A stretch of DNA of 64,000 nt from Roseibium aggregatum (GCF_014692675.1 NZ_JABFCZ010000004.1:62001-126000), one strand, 5' to 3'; positions 18,273-27,808 are shown, counted from the first letter of the stretch. Numbers and translations: made by a program. Notes: generated by a model not told the origin, from the sequence alone.

Positions 18273-19303
18273 TCGGTCTCCTGAACGCAGGAAATGCAGA
18301 CATTGCCGAAGCCGCCGCCGCTTTCGAGTGCGCGAAAGGCTTCCGGTGCTCGATCAAAGGGGAAAACGGTATCCACGACAGGCCTGATTTTATGGTGATC
18401 CAACGCCCTGTTCAGAGCCTCGAAGGCCTGACGGGGGCCAACCGAAACCGAATGCAGGGTCAACCGGCGGGTCAACACCAGCGGTAAAAACAGTTCCGCG
18501 GTGTTCCCGGTCACATTGCCGACCACAATAATCGTCCCGCCGGTTTTCGCCGCCTTGACCGACTCCATGAGCGTCGCCGCCCCTCCGAGCTCCACGACGC
18601 GGTCGCAGCCAATGCCGCCGGTAAACTCCCGTACCGTCTTGGACCAGTTGGGAACCTCGTTTCGATTGATCGCCAGATCCGCGCCAAGCTTCCGGACCTG
18701 GGCGGCCCTTTCCGACGAAGAGGTGGTCACGATCACCCGCGCGCCGGCGGCCTTGGCCAGTGAAATCGCAAGAAGCGCGACGCCGCCGGTCCCGAGAATC
18801 AGGACCGTTTCGCCGGGACGCACAGGTGCGGGTTCGCTGAGCGCGCTCCAGGCGGTAACGCCGGCACACGGCAAGGTCGCCGCTTCCGCGTCGCTCAGAT
18901 AATCGGGCACCCGTACGAGTGCATTAGCTGGAAAGACCCCGTGCGTAGTGAGCACGCCGTCCAGCGGACCGCCCAGCCGTCCGCGCTCCAGGTTCTGCGG
19001 TGGCGCGCCGCCGTCCCAATGCTGAAAGAAGGCAGGCGAGACGCGATCGCCAATGGCGAAGTCCTGAACGGCTGAGCCGGTTTTTATGACCTTGCCGACA
19101 CCATCCGACAGCGGAATGAGCGGTGTTGTCACGGCCCTACCGTGTTGCCCCCACATGACCACAAGATCGCGGTAGTTCAGGGAGGCCGCACTCAGCTCCA
19201 ACAGAACCTCGTCCGGCCCCGGCTGCGGTGTCTCGCCCTCGCGAGCCACCAGGTTTTCCAGACCGAAACCATCCTTGAACGACCAGTATCGCATGTCCCT
19301 CAC
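18266..19303 (-). CDS. Medium-chain dehydrogenase/reductase, quinone-oxidoreductase-like
   Basis: A 345-residue NAD(P)H-binding MDR protein. The nucleotide fold is clear (LILGTGGVALLAISLAKAAG). The region AASLNYRDLVVMWGQHG has Asn-Tyr-Arg-Asp where zinc alcohol dehydrogenases have a zinc-binding Cys, so it resembles zinc-free quinone oxidoreductases or enoyl reductases more than alcohol dehydrogenases. Its ATG overlaps the stop of the acyl-CoA dehydrogenase gene by 4 bases; a second in-frame ATG lies 9 bases on. It probably acts on an unsaturated or carbonyl intermediate of the pathway encoded by the two divergent operons; the substrate is unknown. Confidence 0.82.
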   Translation of the reverse strand: MRDMRYWSFKDGFGLENLVAREGETPQPGPDEVLLELSAASLNYRDLVVMWGQHGRAVTTPLIPLSDGVGKVIKTGSAVQDFAIGDRVSPAFFQHWDGGAPPQNLERGRLGGPLDGVLTTHGVFPANALVRVPDYLSDAEAATLPCAGVTAWSALSEPAPVRPGETVLILGTGGVALLAISLAKAAGARVIVTTSSSERAAQVRKLGADLAINRNEVPNWSKTVREFTGGIGCDRVVELGGAATLMESVKAAKTGGTIIVVGNVTGNTAELFLPLVLTRRLTLHSVSVGPRQAFEALNRALDHHKIRPVVDTVFPFDRAPEAFRALESGGGFGNVCISCVQETEC

Positions 19304-20472
19304 ATCCGCTTGGCGACTTCTTCCAGCATGACTTCCGTCGCACCGCCGCCGATCGCCTGCACTCGCGCATCGCGCGACATGCGTTCGATCGTGCTTTCAC
19401 TCATGAAGCCCATCCCGCCGTGGAACTGAACACAGGCGTACATCACCTCGTTCACCAGTTCACCGCAATAGGCCTTGATCATCGATACCTCACGCACGAG
19501 CTGTTCGCCAGCCGCCGCCCGCGCCGCGGTCGCATAGATCATCTGCCGGCCCATCTCCACCTTGGTCGTCAGTTCCGCAAGCTTCTGCCGGATCACCTGC
19601 TTGTCCCAGAGCGGCGCGCCGAAGGCCTTGCGCTCGCGCACGTAGTCGACTGTCAACTCAATGGCGGCCTGGGCCTCGCCCATGGACATGGCGCCAAGAA
19701 CCAGCCGCTCGTTCTGGAAATTCTTCATGATCTCGTAGAAGCCGCGCCCCTCCTGACCCAGCACCGCTTCCGCCGGCAGCCGCACGTCGGCAAATGAGAG
19801 CTCCGCCGTATCGGAGCTGCGCCAGCCATGCTTGTCCAGCGACCGCGACACGGAAAACCCGGGGGTTCCCTTCTCGACGATGAACATGGTCACCGACTGG
19901 CTCGCAGGGCCGGAGGTATCCGTCTTGGCCGCCACGCAATAGACGTCGCCCAGCACCCCGTTGGTGATGAACATCTTGGAGCCGTTCAGCACGTAGTGGC
20001 TGCCATCCCACCTGGCCGTGGTGCGGATGCCTTTCACGTCGGACCCGGCATCGGGCTCGGTGACGCCGACCGCCGTGATGATCTCCCCGGAAATCACCTT
20101 CGGCAGATATTTCTCCTTCTGGGCGTCGTTTCCGGCGTTGAAGATATGGACCGAGGCCATGTCGGTATGCACCAGCACGGTGATCGCGACCCCGGCATAG
20201 GTGGACCGCCCCAGTTCCTCCGCCAGGACCACGGTCGCCAGTTCGTCCATGGCCGAACCGCCGTATTCCTCCGGATAGCGAATGCCGAAAAAGCCGAGTT
20301 CTCCCATCCTGCGCAGCACCTCGCGCGGGGTCGATCCCTCTTTCTCCCAGGCGTCCGCGTGCGGCTTGATCTCCTCTTCGACGAAACGGCGGACCTGGGC
20401 CCGCAACAGGTGATGCTCTTCGCTGAAAAAGAAGTTGCTCGACGTGGTCGCGTCAAATCCCGGACTTGCCAT
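19300..20472 (-). CDS. Acyl-CoA dehydrogenase, candidate branched-chain type
   Basis: A 390-residue flavoprotein that introduces a trans-2 double bond into an acyl-CoA, passing electrons to ETF. Motifs are VTEPDAGSDV, YVLNGSKMFITNG and FGAPLWDKQ. The usual short/medium-chain catalytic Glu position (in YEGTSE) reads IGGGATE here, while a Glu occurs in AAIELTVDYVRERKAFG, roughly where isovaleryl-CoA and long-chain dehydrogenases carry theirs. That suggests a branched or bulky acyl substrate, but it is an alignment by eye. GGGAGGAAAC precedes the ATG. It is the first gene of the leftward operon facing the carboxylase operon. Confidence 0.88.
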   Translation of the reverse strand: MASPGFDATTSSNFFFSEEHHLLRAQVRRFVEEEIKPHADAWEKEGSTPREVLRRMGELGFFGIRYPEEYGGSAMDELATVVLAEELGRSTYAGVAITVLVHTDMASVHIFNAGNDAQKEKYLPKVISGEIITAVGVTEPDAGSDVKGIRTTARWDGSHYVLNGSKMFITNGVLGDVYCVAAKTDTSGPASQSVTMFIVEKGTPGFSVSRSLDKHGWRSSDTAELSFADVRLPAEAVLGQEGRGFYEIMKNFQNERLVLGAMSMGEAQAAIELTVDYVRERKAFGAPLWDKQVIRQKLAELTTKVEMGRQMIYATAARAAAGEQLVREVSMIKAYCGELVNEVMYACVQFHGGMGFMSESTIERMSRDARVQAIGGGATEVMLEEVAKRM

Positions 20473-20550
20473 GTTTCCTCCCCACTGATCTCCGCCTGTT
20501 TCGGCTTACGGCGTGCAAACCGCGAACGGCGCTTTTCAACGAGGGCGGAG

Positions 20551-20588
20551 TTGACAGATTTTCTAACGGTCGTTAGTCAGAATGTCAA
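20551..20588. promoter_or_regulatory. Symmetric divergent promoters with central TetR-type operator
   Basis: TTGACA at 20551-20556 (rightward) and TGTCAA at 20583-20588 (TTGACA leftward) are each 17 bases from a -10-like hexamer: TAGTCA at 20574-20579 rightward, TAGAAA on the minus strand at 20565-20560 leftward. The perfect palindrome CTAACG-GT-CGTTAG (20563-20576) has the same centre, so it lies in both spacers and overlaps both -10 elements. A TetR dimer here would block both operons at once. The TetR gene at 17655-18272 is the obvious candidate. Confidence 0.72.
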
Positions 20589-20615
20589 ACCGGATTTCCG
20601 GGGAGGAAAGACGCC

Positions 20616-22160
20616 ATGGCAGAGATTGACGCATTGGTTTCAACACTGCGCGACACCCTTCAAAGTGCTTCTCAGGGTGGCGGCGAGAAGTTCCGCATCC
20701 GCCATGCCGAACGCGGCAAGCTGTTCGTGCGGGACCGGATCGACCTCATCCTCGATGCGGAAACCGCCTTCCTGGAATTGTCCCCGCTCGCGGCCCATGG
20801 CCTTTACGGCGGCGAGGTCCCAGGTGCGGGCATCGTCACCGGGATCGGCATGATCCATGACCAGCCCTGCATGATCATCGCCAACGACGCGACGGTCAAA
20901 GGCGGTTCGTTCTTTGCCGAAACGGTGCGCAAGCACTCTCGCGCCCAGGAGATTGCCCAGGAACACCGCCTGCCCTGCATCTATCTCGTCGACTGCGGCG
21001 GGGCGTTTCTCCCCGAACAGGACCGGGTCTTTCCCGACAGGGACCATTTCGGTGGTGCCTTCTGGCGCCAGTGTCAGATGTCCGCTGAAGGTATTCCGCA
21101 GATCTCCGTCGTCTTCGGCGGCTGCACCGCGGGCGGAGCCTATATTCCTGCCCTCAGCGACCAGGTGATCATGGTGCGCGGCACCGGCCGCATCCATCTG
21201 GGCGGCCCGCCCATCGTCAAGGCCGCCATCAATGAGGTCGTCGACGGCGAAACGCTGGGCGGCGCCGACATGCAGACGACCGTCTCCGGGGTCAGCGACC
21301 ATATCGCGCCGGACGAGATCACGGCGCTTCAGAAGCTGCGCGAAATCGTCGCCAATCTGGGCGACGGCCGCCGGATCGCCCCGCCTTCGATGCCACCAGT
21401 CCCGCCCAAGGCCGACCACGGCACGCCCCAGGATCATGCCCCCGTCGACCTCAAGCGGCCCACGGACATGCGCGCCCTGATCCACTCCATGGTCGACGGC
21501 TCGGAGCTGTCGGAATTCAAACCGGATTACGGCTCCACGCTGATCACCGGGTTTGCCCGGATCCACGGCTATCCGGTCGGCATTCTCGCCAATGACGGCG
21601 CACTCTTTTCCGAAAGTTCGGTCAAGGGCGCCCATTTCATCGAACTCTGCGACCAGCGCCAGATCCCGCTGATCTTCCTGCAGAACATAACCGGCTTCAT
21701 GGTCGGCACCGAGGCCGAGCGCGGCGGCATCGCCAAGCATTCCGCCAAGCTCGTCTACGCGGTCGCCACTGCGCGCGTGCCGAAATACACCGTCATCGTC
21801 GGCGGCTCCTATGGCGCCGGCAACTACGGCATGTGCGGGCGCGGCTTCCGTCCGCGCTTCCTGTTCTCCTGGCCCAATGCGCGGATCGCGACCATGAGCC
21901 CGGACGTCGCCTCCACGGTCGTCACCGAGTTGCGCCGCGCCAGCCTCAAGGGCTCAGCCTCGAAACAGGACATTGCCGAGCTGGACGCGAAGACCCGCGC
22001 GCAGTTCGAGGCGCAATCCGATCCTTACTACGCAACCGCCCGGCTTTGGGACGACGGCATCATCGAGCCGAACCAGACCCGCGACGTGCTCGGCCTGTGC
22101 ATTGCGCTTGGCGCGGGCCTTGAACAGGACACCGGCCCGCGGCCGGTCTACAGGATGTGA
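20616..22160 (+). CDS. Acyl-CoA carboxylase carboxyltransferase (beta) subunit
   Basis: A 514-residue biotin-dependent carboxyltransferase subunit of the methylcrotonyl-/geranyl-CoA carboxylase type. GGGGAGGAAAG precedes the ATG. The N-terminal half has GGGEKFRIRHAERGKLFVRD and VFGGCTAGGAYIPALSD; the C-terminal half has GSYGAGNYGMCGRGFRPRFL, and the segment ETLGGADMQTTVSGVSDH is typical of 3-methylcrotonyl-CoA carboxylase relatives. It carboxylates a 2-enoyl- or acyl-CoA using carboxybiotin from the following gene. No methylglutaconyl hydratase or HMG-CoA lyase is in the window, so leucine catabolism is not established. Confidence 0.88.
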   Translation: MAEIDALVSTLRDTLQSASQGGGEKFRIRHAERGKLFVRDRIDLILDAETAFLELSPLAAHGLYGGEVPGAGIVTGIGMIHDQPCMIIANDATVKGGSFFAETVRKHSRAQEIAQEHRLPCIYLVDCGGAFLPEQDRVFPDRDHFGGAFWRQCQMSAEGIPQISVVFGGCTAGGAYIPALSDQVIMVRGTGRIHLGGPPIVKAAINEVVDGETLGGADMQTTVSGVSDHIAPDEITALQKLREIVANLGDGRRIAPPSMPPVPPKADHGTPQDHAPVDLKRPTDMRALIHSMVDGSELSEFKPDYGSTLITGFARIHGYPVGILANDGALFSESSVKGAHFIELCDQRQIPLIFLQNITGFMVGTEAERGGIAKHSAKLVYAVATARVPKYTVIVGGSYGAGNYGMCGRGFRPRFLFSWPNARIATMSPDVASTVVTELRRASLKGSASKQDIAELDAKTRAQFEAQSDPYYATARLWDDGIIEPNQTRDVLGLCIALGAGLEQDTGPRPVYRM

Positions 22161-22168
22161 GGCCGGCC

Positions 22169-24148
22169 ATGTTCGACAGTGTTCTCATTGCAAACCGCGG
22201 CGAAATCGCCTGCCGCATCATCAGGACCGCGCGCCGGATGGGCCTGCGGACCATTGCCGTCTACTCGGATGCCGACCGAGACGCCCTTCATGTGCAAATG
22301 GCCGATCAGGCCGTTCACATCGGTGGGGCCCCTGCAACGGAGAGCTACCTGCGCCCGGACCGGATCCTGGAAGCAGCAAGGGCGACGGGCGCTGCCGCCA
22401 TTCATCCGGGCTACGGCTTTCTATCGGAACAGCCCGACCTCGTCAGCGGCTGCGCGAAAAACGGCATCGTCTGGGTCGGCCCGCACCTGGAGGCGATCCT
22501 TTCCATGGGATCCAAGATCGAGGCCAAGGCGATTGCCGAGCGAAACGGCGTTCCCTGCATTCCGGGCTATTCCGGCACGGACCAGTCCGACGACGCATTC
22601 ATCGCAGCGGCCGAGGAAATTGGCTTTCCGGTCATGGTCAAGGCCAGCGCGGGCGGCGGCGGCAAAGGCATGCGCGCCGTCTTCGATCCGATCGATCTTC
22701 CCGGCGCGATAAGGTCCGCCCGGACCGAGGCCGAAAGATCTTTCGGCGACGGCCGCCTGCTGATCGAAAAGCTGATCCTCAATCCGCGCCACATCGAGGT
22801 CCAGCTTCTGGGCGATAAACACGGCAACCTGATCCACCTGTTCGAGCGCGACTGTTCGGTTCAGCGTAATCACCAGAAACTGCTGGAAGAGGCCCCCGCG
22901 CCCAATCTCGATGACGAGATCCGGACGCGTCTGTTCCGATCGGCCCTCAGCCTCGGCAAGGCGATCGGCTACGACAGTGCCGGCACCGTCGAATTCGTCA
23001 TGGATGCCGAAACCGGGGAGTTCTATTTCCTCGAAATGAACACCCGCCTCCAGGTGGAACACACGGTAACGGAGGAAATCACCGGCATCGACCTTGTGGA
23101 AATGCAGCTGCGTATCGCGGCGGGCGAGAAACTGCCCCTTTCGCAGGACGAAATCACCTGCACCGGCCATGCCATCGAGGCGCGCCTGACGGCGGAGGAT
23201 GCCGCCGACGGGTTCAGGCCGGAAGCCGGCGAGGTTCTGCACTGGCGGGTCGATCCCGGCCTGCGCTGCGACACCGGCATTCAAACCGGCTCGACCATCG
23301 GCTCATCTTACGATTCCATGATCGCCAAGCTGATCACCCACGGGCCGGACCGGGAGGCCGCCTGCCGGAAGTTGGCGTCCGGCCTGAACCGGCTCGAGAT
23401 CGCCGGCCTGACCACGAACCGCCTGTTCCTGCGCGATGCGGTCCGGAGCGACCGGTTTGCATCCGGCAGTGCGACCACGAATTTCCTCGTGCAGGAATGG
23501 CCAAAAGGCTGGTCGCCGGAGAAGGTCGCGGACAGCCTCCCCTACGCGGCCCTTGCCTGCCATCTGCGCGACCGGCCTGCCTCCTCCCCCTGGCAGACAC
23601 TTGCGGGCTTCCGCCTGCTCTCAGGCGCGGGACACCCGGCTCGCACGGCGTATGTCGATGCCGACAACCCCGAGCATCGTGTCGAAATCGCCGGGCGATC
23701 CGGCGAATACACACTCACCTGCAACGGCGCGACCGAGACCGTGTCGGTCGCCTGGCAGGACCCGGTCACGCTTCGCCTGACCCGCAACGGCGTCACCGAA
23801 ACCGTCGGCGCGATCCACCGCGACGGCGCCACATATGTCTGGGGACCGGGCTTCGATGCCAAGCATCGCGTCGTTCCCGAAGGTGACTTCAACCCCGCCC
23901 GGCACAACGGCACCGCGACCGCGCCTGACCGCATCACGGCGCCGATCCCGGGGCTTCTGGTCACTGTCAATGTCCGGCCGGGCGACACGGTTGCGCAGGG
24001 CGACACACTGGTGGTGATGGAATCCATGAAGCTGCTGATGGATCTGAAAGCCGCCGCCGCGGGCACCGTCTCCACTGTCGGAGCGGAGCCGGGCACCACG
24101 GTCGAGGCCGGGGCCCTGCTCGTCCAACTCGATCTCGCTGAGAGCTGA
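22169..24148 (+). CDS. Acyl-CoA carboxylase biotin carboxylase/carrier (alpha) subunit
   Basis: A 659-residue subunit that carboxylates biotin with ATP and bicarbonate and carries it to the carboxyltransferase. The ATG at 22169 ([16 protein letters not shown]) is the family-typical start; a GTG at 22157 overlaps the preceding stop. The biotin carboxylase domain covers about residues 1-445 ([11 protein letters not shown] loop, [25 protein letters not shown]). A biotin carrier domain closes the protein with biotinylated Lys621 in [10 protein letters not shown]. It is 8 bases after the beta subunit gene and 13 before the MaoC gene, forming one operon. Confidence 0.9.
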   Translation: MFDSVLIANRGEIACRIIRTARRMGLRTIAVYSDADRDALHVQMADQAVHIGGAPATESYLRPDRILEAARATGAAAIHPGYGFLSEQPDLVSGCAKNGIVWVGPHLEAILSMGSKIEAKAIAERNGVPCIPGYSGTDQSDDAFIAAAEEIGFPVMVKASAGGGGKGMRAVFDPIDLPGAIRSARTEAERSFGDGRLLIEKLILNPRHIEVQLLGDKHGNLIHLFERDCSVQRNHQKLLEEAPAPNLDDEIRTRLFRSALSLGKAIGYDSAGTVEFVMDAETGEFYFLEMNTRLQVEHTVTEEITGIDLVEMQLRIAAGEKLPLSQDEITCTGHAIEARLTAEDAADGFRPEAGEVLHWRVDPGLRCDTGIQTGSTIGSSYDSMIAKLITHGPDREAACRKLASGLNRLEIAGLTTNRLFLRDAVRSDRFASGSATTNFLVQEWPKGWSPEKVADSLPYAALACHLRDRPASSPWQTLAGFRLLSGAGHPARTAYVDADNPEHRVEIAGRSGEYTLTCNGATETVSVAWQDPVTLRLTRNGVTETVGAIHRDGATYVWGPGFDAKHRVVPEGDFNPARHNGTATAPDRITAPIPGLLVTVNVRPGDTVAQGDTLVVMESMKLLMDLKAAAAGTVSTVGAEPGTTVEAGALLVQLDLAES

Positions 24149-24161
24149 AAGGAGCCGACCC

Positions 24162-24626
24162 ATGGCAGGTCTCTGGTTCGAGGAGTTCACCAAGGGCATG
24201 GTCATCGATCACGCCATCACCCGCACCATCACCGAAGCGGACAACACGTTCTTCTGCGCCCTGACGTTCAATTCCCAGCCGCTGCATATCGACCATCATT
24301 TCGCGGCAAAGACCGAATTCGGCCGGCCGCTGGTGAATTCGCTGTTCACGTTGGGAGCAATGATCGGCATGAGCGTCAACGAGACGACGCTCGGCACCAC
24401 CATCGCCAATCTCGGCATGTCGGACGTGACCTTCCCCGCACCGGTGTTTCACGGCGATACCTTGCGCATCCGGACGACGGTCGAGGACTGCCGAGAAAGC
24501 CGGTCGCGACCCAATGCCGGGATCGTCCATTTTCTGCACGAGGCGTTCAATCAGGACGGCACCCTCGTTGCGACCTGCAAACGCGCCGCCTTCATGCACA
24601 AGCGGCCTGCGGATGGACAGGTTTGA
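24162..24626 (+). CDS. MaoC-family hotdog-fold acyl-CoA hydratase
   Basis: A 154-residue single-hotdog protein of the MaoC/R-specific enoyl-CoA hydratase family. GGAG precedes the ATG. The segment [26 protein letters not shown] contains the hydratase motif with Asp, Asn and His, and [16 protein letters not shown] follows. It probably hydrates the double bond formed by the acyl-CoA dehydrogenase or present in the carboxylated product. It is the last gene of the carboxylase operon and ends 4 bases from the convergent periplasmic-protein gene. Confidence 0.85.
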   Translation: MAGLWFEEFTKGMVIDHAITRTITEADNTFFCALTFNSQPLHIDHHFAAKTEFGRPLVNSLFTLGAMIGMSVNETTLGTTIANLGMSDVTFPAPVFHGDTLRIRTTVEDCRESRSRPNAGIVHFLHEAFNQDGTLVATCKRAAFMHKRPADGQV

Positions 24627-24630
24627 TGAT

Positions 24631-25692
24631 CTACGGCCCCGGAAACGCACCGCGCCAGAGACGGATGAACTGATCCCGCTTCTGCCGGTCCAGGGCAACG
24701 AGCAAGGATGGAGACAGGCCGATGGGCCGCAGCGCCGTTTCGCTGATCCCCTCTCCGGCATCGGCAGAATCGCCGTCGAGGCCCGGCGCGATCAGCAGGG
24801 CCTGACGCAGTTCCGTCCGGCCCTGTTGCGACAGGAGAAAATCCAGAAACGCGCGCGCATCTGACATGTTGCCGGCCTGTTTCGGGATCATCAGGGCACG
24901 GGAGAGAACAAGAGTGTAATCCTGCGGCAGGACAATGCCGATCCGGTCGTCCTCCCGGGCGAGGCCTTCCGCGTAGGATCCAAGCACATTATAGGCGAGC
25001 AGGTATTTGCCCGTCGCCACACCCTCGATGATCTCCGCGGAGCAGCAGGTCGCATCCGCTCCGGTGCGGCCGAGCGATTCCAGAAGAGCGCCGAAGGTGG
25101 ACGCTTCCTGGGAATCCATGAAGGCGAACAGATATCCGAGACCGGAGGCTTCGATGTCGTAGGTCGCGACCTTTCCCGCGTAAGGAGAGTCTTCCGGTCT
25201 GAGCAGATCCAGCAGGTCGAAGCGCGTCCGCGGCACGTCTGCCGGCGGCACGCCGGACCGGTTATAGACGATCACCGCCGGTTCCCGTGTGATCCCCCAC
25301 ACCTCGTCGCGCCAGCGCAGTGCCTGCGGCAGGGCACGGGTCAGGGCCGACTGGTACTTCGCAGCACAGGCGTCATTGACCAGCTTGACCATCTGATGGA
25401 CGCCGGAGCTGATCACCACATCCGCCCCGACCTCACCCGAGCGACAGTCCTTCGACGTGAGTCCGTAAAGATCGTTCGATCCCCATTGCTCGTATAGGAC
25501 CGAAACCCCCGGCCGCTCCGCCAGGAACGCCTCCACCACGCCGGCGAAGACATCCGTGTCGGTCGTGGAGCGGATGACCAGGCGTCGCGGCGCGTCTTCC
25601 GGCCCGAACAGATGGGTCATCTCCTGGGCACGGAGCATTTCAGCCTGCAGGAAGGCAACCGCAAACAGCAGGCAGATCCGGACAATCCTCAT
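24631..25692 (-). CDS. Periplasmic substrate-binding-like protein paired with TctE-like kinase
   Basis: A 353-residue exported protein of the iron(III)/spermidine-type periplasmic binding superfamily. The ATG at 25692 overlaps the kinase stop by 4 bases and opens a signal peptide (IVRICLLFAVAFLQAEMLRA/Q); the longer open frame is discarded. Binding-protein landmarks are LVIRSTTDTDVFAGVVEAF, ADVVISSGVHQMVKLV, EPAVIVYNRSGVP and AFLDFLLSQQGR. An unusual Cys-Cys pair occurs in DATCCSAEI. No ABC permease or ATPase is near; it is the third gene of a response regulator-kinase-binding protein operon. A ligand-sensing role for the kinase is inferred. Confidence 0.82.
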   Translation of the reverse strand: MRIVRICLLFAVAFLQAEMLRAQEMTHLFGPEDAPRRLVIRSTTDTDVFAGVVEAFLAERPGVSVLYEQWGSNDLYGLTSKDCRSGEVGADVVISSGVHQMVKLVNDACAAKYQSALTRALPQALRWRDEVWGITREPAVIVYNRSGVPPADVPRTRFDLLDLLRPEDSPYAGKVATYDIEASGLGYLFAFMDSQEASTFGALLESLGRTGADATCCSAEIIEGVATGKYLLAYNVLGSYAEGLAREDDRIGIVLPQDYTLVLSRALMIPKQAGNMSDARAFLDFLLSQQGRTELRQALLIAPGLDGDSADAGEGISETALRPIGLSPSLLVALDRQKRDQFIRLWRGAFPGP

Positions 25693-27083
25693 GACACGCC
25701 CTCGACCAACGGAAACACCAGAACAACCCGGGATCCGGATGGTTGACCCTTCTGGAACGCAAGACGGCCATTGAAGGCTTCGGCGACCGACTTGGCGATC
25801 GACAATCCGAGGCCGGCGCTTTTTCCATCCGATGCGGCCGAGCGGACGAACCGCTCGCCGAGAGAGTTTTGGACGGCCTCCGGCGGCCCCTCCCCCTGAT
25901 CCTCGACCCAGAGCGACGCCGTCTCTCCGTCGCGGGAGACGCCGAGGCGCACCGGTCCCCGGCCATACCGGACCGCGTTGGTGAGCAGGTTCTTCGCCGC
26001 TTCGCAAAGGGACGGGCTGTCGGCCAGGACCGGAACCGGCAGGTCGCCGATATCGAGCTGGATGTCCGTTTCCGGCGCCAGCACCTGGAGGTCACCGCTT
26101 TCAAGAACTTCCAGCGCCACATCCCTGAGGTCGACCACTTCGCGCCGGGCGCTGTCGCTCCGATGCAGGACCAGGGCACGGCTGAGCATCTGGTCGAGCA
26201 GCTCGCCGAGACTGACGGAGCGGCGATGGATCCGCTCAACGATGGCCCGGCGCCGGTCCTCGTCGGCTTCCTCCGCCGCCAGGTCCGCCTGGGCGCGCAA
26301 AGCCGCCACGGGCGTGCGCAGTTGGTGAGCGGTGTCGGAAATCAGGTTCTGCATGGAGGAAAACTGCCGGTCCAGCCGCGCCATGAACCCGTTCAGGGCC
26401 TGGATCATCACCGCCGCCTCCCGCGGCACCTTTGTATCCATCGGCGTCAGGTCATGCGGGTCCCGCCTGGCGAACGCCTCGCCGATACGCGCCAGCGGCT
26501 TCAGGGCCGAACGCACAACGAGAACCGCGAGCAGCAGAAGCAGGGTTCCGGAAATGATCAGCCCGAAAAGGACATTCCGCGTGATATCCAGCGCCAGCGC
26601 GTTGCGGGCCAGCAGGGTCTGGCCGACGATCACGTGGACCGTGCCGTTCAGGCTGCGCTCGGCGAACCGGCGCGTGACAACTGCGTAGCGGGCGGGCTCA
26701 CCGAAAAACGACGCATTGAAGAAGGACGTATCGCCCCGGCCGCGCTTGTCGGGCAGGGCCAGATCGTCATATCCGGTCAGTGTTTCGCCGTTCACGCCGA
26801 CGACCCGGTAGGCAATGCGGTCGTCGGGGGCAAGGGCCAGAAGCTCGAAGGCGGACATGGGCAGGTCGACCACCGGCGCGCCGTCGACGATCGTGATCGA
26901 AGCGGCGATGGCGTTTGCCGCGCCCACCAGCAGGCGGTCATAGGTCTCCCGCGCGGCTTCCCGGCCATAGGCGAAGGCGGCAAGCGACACCACGACACCG
27001 CCGATCAGGAGCAGGGAGCCGACCGCGAGTGCCACACGCGCGGTCAGGGACATTGCTGCAGCGGATTCCCGTATTTTACGCAT
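25689..27083 (-). CDS. tctE: TctE-like sensor histidine kinase
   Basis: A membrane histidine kinase of about 464 residues. ATG at 27083 overlaps the regulator stop by 8 bases; an ATG at 27053 just before SLTARVALAVGSLLL is an alternative. One N-terminal membrane helix, a periplasmic sensor region of about 130 residues and a second helix (LFGLIISGTLLLLLAVLVV) precede a HAMP-like linker. The phosphoacceptor His lies in SDTAHQLRTPVAALRAQ; ATPase motifs are NLLTNAVRYG, VEDQGEGPP and SAGLGLSIAKSV. It partners the OmpR-type regulator upstream and is divergent from tctCBA. TctE in other bacteria senses citrate or related carboxylates; the ligand here is unproven. Confidence 0.87.
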   Translation of the reverse strand: MRKIRESAAAMSLTARVALAVGSLLLIGGVVVSLAAFAYGREAARETYDRLLVGAANAIAASITIVDGAPVVDLPMSAFELLALAPDDRIAYRVVGVNGETLTGYDDLALPDKRGRGDTSFFNASFFGEPARYAVVTRRFAERSLNGTVHVIVGQTLLARNALALDITRNVLFGLIISGTLLLLLAVLVVRSALKPLARIGEAFARRDPHDLTPMDTKVPREAAVMIQALNGFMARLDRQFSSMQNLISDTAHQLRTPVAALRAQADLAAEEADEDRRRAIVERIHRRSVSLGELLDQMLSRALVLHRSDSARREVVDLRDVALEVLESGDLQVLAPETDIQLDIGDLPVPVLADSPSLCEAAKNLLTNAVRYGRGPVRLGVSRDGETASLWVEDQGEGPPEAVQNSLGERFVRSAASDGKSAGLGLSIAKSVAEAFNGRLAFQKGQPSGSRVVLVFPLVEGVS

Positions 27084-27786
27084 CCACATCAAGCTTGTAC
27101 CCCAGCCCCCTGAGGGTTTCGATATGCACCTTCGAGCCGGCAAGCTTCTTGCGCAGCCTGCCGATATAAAGCTCGATGGCATTGAGACCGACCTCGGCAT
27201 CGTTGAAGGAGAACAGCCCCTCGTAGAGCCTGTCCTTGCTCATCACGGACCCCCGGTTGCGGATCAGAAGTTCCAGCAGGGAAAATTCCCGCCGCGTCAA
27301 CGTGACCGGCACGCCCTCCTTGCGCAGCACCTTGGCGGTCGGGTTGAAGGTAAGCGTGCCGAGCGTTATCTCGTTGCCCTTGTCGCCCTGTTCGCGCCGG
27401 TAAAGCGCGCGCACCCGCGCCTCAAGTTCGCGCTGGTCGAAGGGTTTGACCAGATAATCGTCTGCACCGAGATTGAGCGTCGACACCCGGTCGTCGACGG
27501 AAAACTGCGCGGTCAGCATCATCACCGGCGTCCGGTCGCCTTTGGCGCGCATGTCCCGCAGCAGATCCGTGCCGAGCCCGTCCGGCAGGTTGATGTCGAG
27601 CACGATAACGTCATAGGGCTGGGCCTCCAGATAGCCCCGCGCCTCCTCGACCGTCCGGGCCAGATCGCAGGCGATTCCGGACCGTTCCAGCCGGATGATG
27701 ACGGCCTCGGCCACGTCGAGCGTGTCTTCCACCAGCAAGAGCCGCAAGCGCGCTTCCTCCAGGATTTTTTGTCTTGTTGCCGTCAT
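27076..27786 (-). CDS. tctD: TctD-like OmpR-family response regulator
   Basis: A 236-residue two-domain regulator. The receiver domain (about residues 14-125) has the acidic pair in LLLVEDTLD, phospho-Asp in YDVIVLDINLPDG and the conserved Lys in LVKPFDQRE. A winged-helix DNA-binding domain follows (LTRREFSLLELLIRNRG, FNDAEVGLNAIELYIGRLRKK). It is first in a leftward operon with the kinase and the periplasmic binding protein, and divergent from tctCBA, the arrangement expected for TctD control of tripartite tricarboxylate transport. A tandem half-site at 27809-27826 is a candidate binding box. Confidence 0.88.
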   Translation of the reverse strand: MTATRQKILEEARLRLLLVEDTLDVAEAVIIRLERSGIACDLARTVEEARGYLEAQPYDVIVLDINLPDGLGTDLLRDMRAKGDRTPVMMLTAQFSVDDRVSTLNLGADDYLVKPFDQRELEARVRALYRREQGDKGNEITLGTLTFNPTAKVLRKEGVPVTLTRREFSLLELLIRNRGSVMSKDRLYEGLFSFNDAEVGLNAIELYIGRLRKKLAGSKVHIETLRGLGYKLDVDA

Positions 27787-27808
27787 CGATCGGACGGACC
27801 GCCACCGT

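Noticed and set aside
25693..26007. N-terminal extension of the periplasmic binding protein
   Set aside because: It lies inside the kinase coding region, reads as Arg/Gly-rich shadow, and would bury the signal peptide.
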